In this document: piece by piece, positions 13,197-14,464 of the stretch
Layout: each line of letters opens with the position of its first letter
Numbering within the stretch: position 1 is the first letter of the stretch
Assembly (NCBI GenBank): GCA_900547825.1
Contig: URII01000056.1
Coordinates: forward strand, 1 to 14,464
Length of the DNA: 14,464 nucleotides
Direction: 5' to 3'
Origin: an uncultured Porphyromonadaceae bacterium
Lineage (GTDB): Bacteria > Bacteroidota > Bacteroidia > Bacteroidales > Muribaculaceae
The notes under the pieces: model-generated
Databases searched by the model: none
What the model was told of the DNA's origin: nothing
Seen by the model: the letters and a program-made list of their open reading frames with translations, nothing else
Translations under genes and position numbers: made by a program

Positions 13197-14230
13197 CCGC
13201 GGGCCGGATCAGTCCGCAATATGTCGCGTTCCTGCACTAACGGGGATGGTATGTTGTTGGTATACAACGCTCCGGTGCCAAGGCCCTGTGGCATAGTGAC
13301 TCCGAGGTGGGCTGCGAACTGGGCTATGGCGTTGAGTCCGATATTCGACTCCAATGCCGATGTCAGCCACCATCCGGCACCGGCCCTCTCAGCAGCCGTG
13401 ATCCACTGTTTAGAGCCCTCAATGCCTCCGCAAAGCGAAGGTTTCAGAATTATGTAGGCGGGTTGCAGCTGCTCAAGCAGCCTTCTTTTATTCCCGATAC
13501 CTTCAATGCCGATAAGCTCTTCGTCCAATGCCACCGGGATCGGTGACAACCGGCATATGCGCTGCATTTCGCCGTATTGGCCCGCACGGATGGGCTGTTC
13601 TATGGAATGAATGCCGAGAGTTGCCAAAAGCTCCAGTCGCTCCAATGCCTCCTCGGGGCGGAAAGCCCCGTTGGCATCTAAGCGCAGTTCCACGTCGGCG
13701 GGACTGAACGCAGCCCGGAGGGTGCGAAGCAATGCCAGTTCACGGTCAAAGTCTATGCCTCCGATCTTGATTTTTATGCAACGAAACCCGGCTTCAAGTT
13801 TCAGGGCCATGCGTCGGGTCATTTCCTCCTCCGAACCCATCCACACAAGTCCGTTGATGGTTATGGCGCTTTCACCACGGCTCCATGGGTTGTCATATAA
13901 AATTCTACGTCCCCCTCCGGCCAAGTCGAGCAAGGCGGTCTCGAATCCGAATTTCATGGACGGGAGGCCGCTGAACACGGGCATAGGTTCGCCGTTCGAA
14001 ACAGAGGCACACACCCGGGCGAGGATCTCGCCGTAGTCGGTGCGGTCATCGGCGCTGAGTCCGCGGAACAGTCCGCATTCCCCAATGCCGAAATGTTCGG
14101 GGTTATCCCTGTGCCAGAGTTTTACAAACCAAGTCTCCTTATTGTGCATCACGGCCCTTGAGGTCACTGCCGGCTCGCGGAACAAAAGGTCGTGGCGGCA
14201 CCATGCGGCACACAGTCCTTCGGCAATCAT
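13157..14230 (-). CDS. menC: o-Succinylbenzoate synthase
   Basis: This enolase-superfamily enzyme dehydrates SHCHC to o-succinylbenzoate in menaquinone synthesis. At 357 residues it is typical. The catalytic set is complete: Lys153 and Lys155 (CIKIKIGG), metal ligands Asp185 (LDANG), Glu211 (EQP) and Asp236 (LDEE), and the opposing Lys263 (LKPS). The glycine-rich ending SALESNIGLNAIAQFAA at about 291-307 is also characteristic. The start ATG (14230-14228) overlaps the menB stop as ATGA, so the two genes are translationally coupled. The family also contains dipeptide epimerases and N-acylamino acid racemases, but the menB and menE neighbours settle the role. Confidence 0.96.
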   Translation of the reverse strand: MIAEGLCAAWCRHDLLFREPAVTSRAVMHNKETWFVKLWHRDNPEHFGIGECGLFRGLSADDRTDYGEILARVCASVSNGEPMPVFSGLPSMKFGFETALLDLAGGGRRILYDNPWSRGESAITINGLVWMGSEEEMTRRMALKLEAGFRCIKIKIGGIDFDRELALLRTLRAAFSPADVELRLDANGAFRPEEALERLELLATLGIHSIEQPIRAGQYGEMQRICRLSPIPVALDEELIGIEGIGNKRRLLEQLQPAYIILKPSLCGGIEGSKQWITAAERAGAGWWLTSALESNIGLNAIAQFAAHLGVTMPQGLGTGALYTNNIPSPLVQERDILRTDPARGWDLSMLQWNIPS

Positions 14231-14464
14231 CCCGGAAATTTAGGGAATTGCCCGAAATCAGGGTCGCGTTTTTCAAGAAATGCGTTCTTGCCCTCCTGAG
14301 CTTCGGCCATGAGATAATACATCAGAGTGGCGTCACCGGCAAATTCCATCATGCCACGCTGTCCGTCAAGTTCGGCGTTCAGTGCCCGCTTGATCATGCG
14401 TATTGCCATAGGACTGCGTTTCAGTATGGTTTCGCACCATTCCACAGTTTCGTCCTCGAGCCGG
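14227..14464 (-). CDS. menB: 1,4-Dihydroxy-2-naphthoyl-CoA synthase, C-terminal part
   Basis: This is the C-terminal part of MenB, a crotonase-fold enzyme that closes the naphthoate ring of o-succinylbenzoyl-CoA. The frame is open to the right edge, so the gene is cut by the window and its 5' end is missing. The visible 78 codons read L-E-D-E-T-V-E-W-C-E-T-I-L, then KRSPMAIRMIKRALNAELDG, GDATLMYYLMAEAQEGKNAF and EKRDPDFGQFPKFPG. This is the highly conserved MenB C-terminus, including the YY and the F-x-E-K-R-x-P-D-F motif. The GTG-started shorter frame at 14445 is an artefact of the truncation. It overlaps menC by four bases. Confidence 0.93.
   Translation of the reverse strand, partial: RLEDETVEWCETILKRSPMAIRMIKRALNAELDGQRGMMEFAGDATLMYYLMAEAQEGKNAFLEKRDPDFGQFPKFPG

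Noticed and set aside
1..14464. CRISPR arrays, tRNA or rRNA genes, insertion sequences, attachment sites
   Set aside because: I saw no regularly spaced repeats, cloverleaf-like blocks, transposase motifs or flanking direct repeats.

Overview
The window looks like a chromosomal segment from an anaerobic Bacteroidales bacterium, most likely a Muribaculaceae-type gut commensal. The family-level guess is inference. It rests on the Bacteroidetes order of fumarate reductase genes (cytochrome b, flavoprotein, iron-sulfur), a short MenE, a secreted protein with a type IX-secretion-like C-terminal tail, A-rich start contexts without clear Shine-Dalgarno sites, and several matches to the Bacteroidetes promoter consensus (TTTG, about 20 bases, TAnnTTTG).

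Layout. Bases 1-1651 (minus strand) hold a short gene train: dedA-family membrane protein, rpe (ribulose-phosphate 3-epimerase), then the N-terminus of an unrecognised Pro/Lys-rich protein that runs off the left edge. yccF (1827-2195, plus) converges almost end to end on a minus-strand pair at 2202-4583: a DEAD-box RNA helicase with a DbpA-type RNA-binding domain, followed by a uracil-DNA-glycosylase superfamily protein. At 4838-8610 (plus) lies a complete fumarate reductase/succinate dehydrogenase operon, frdC-frdA-frdB, closed by a strong hairpin terminator. Next come an unrecognised lipoprotein (8781-9386) and a secreted acidic protein (9608-10876) with its own promoter, leader hairpin and a shared bidirectional terminator. 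A DUF1016/YhcG-type PD-(D/E)XK nuclease gene (10950-12128, minus) is interrupted by an in-frame amber codon. The right end (12228-14464, minus) is a menB-menC-menE menaquinone block with overlapping genes; menB is cut by the edge.

The functional theme is anaerobic respiration. MenB, MenC and MenE make menaquinone precursors, and menaquinol is the electron donor to FrdCAB for fumarate reduction to succinate. The rest is housekeeping (pentose phosphate pathway, RNA remodelling, DNA repair, membrane proteins) plus surface or secreted proteins.

The observations most worth following are: (1) nine cysteines at an exact five-residue spacing in a C-terminal tail on FrdC, predicted to be periplasmic; (2) a perfect 9-bp inverted repeat inside the frd promoter, overlapping the -33 element; (3) the single-codon nonsense break in the YhcG-like nuclease, together with a repeated palindromic in-frame unit inside it. 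I saw no CRISPR array, tRNA, rRNA or insertion sequence. No stretch longer than 300 bases lacks a gene; the longest is the divergent promoter region 4584-4837.
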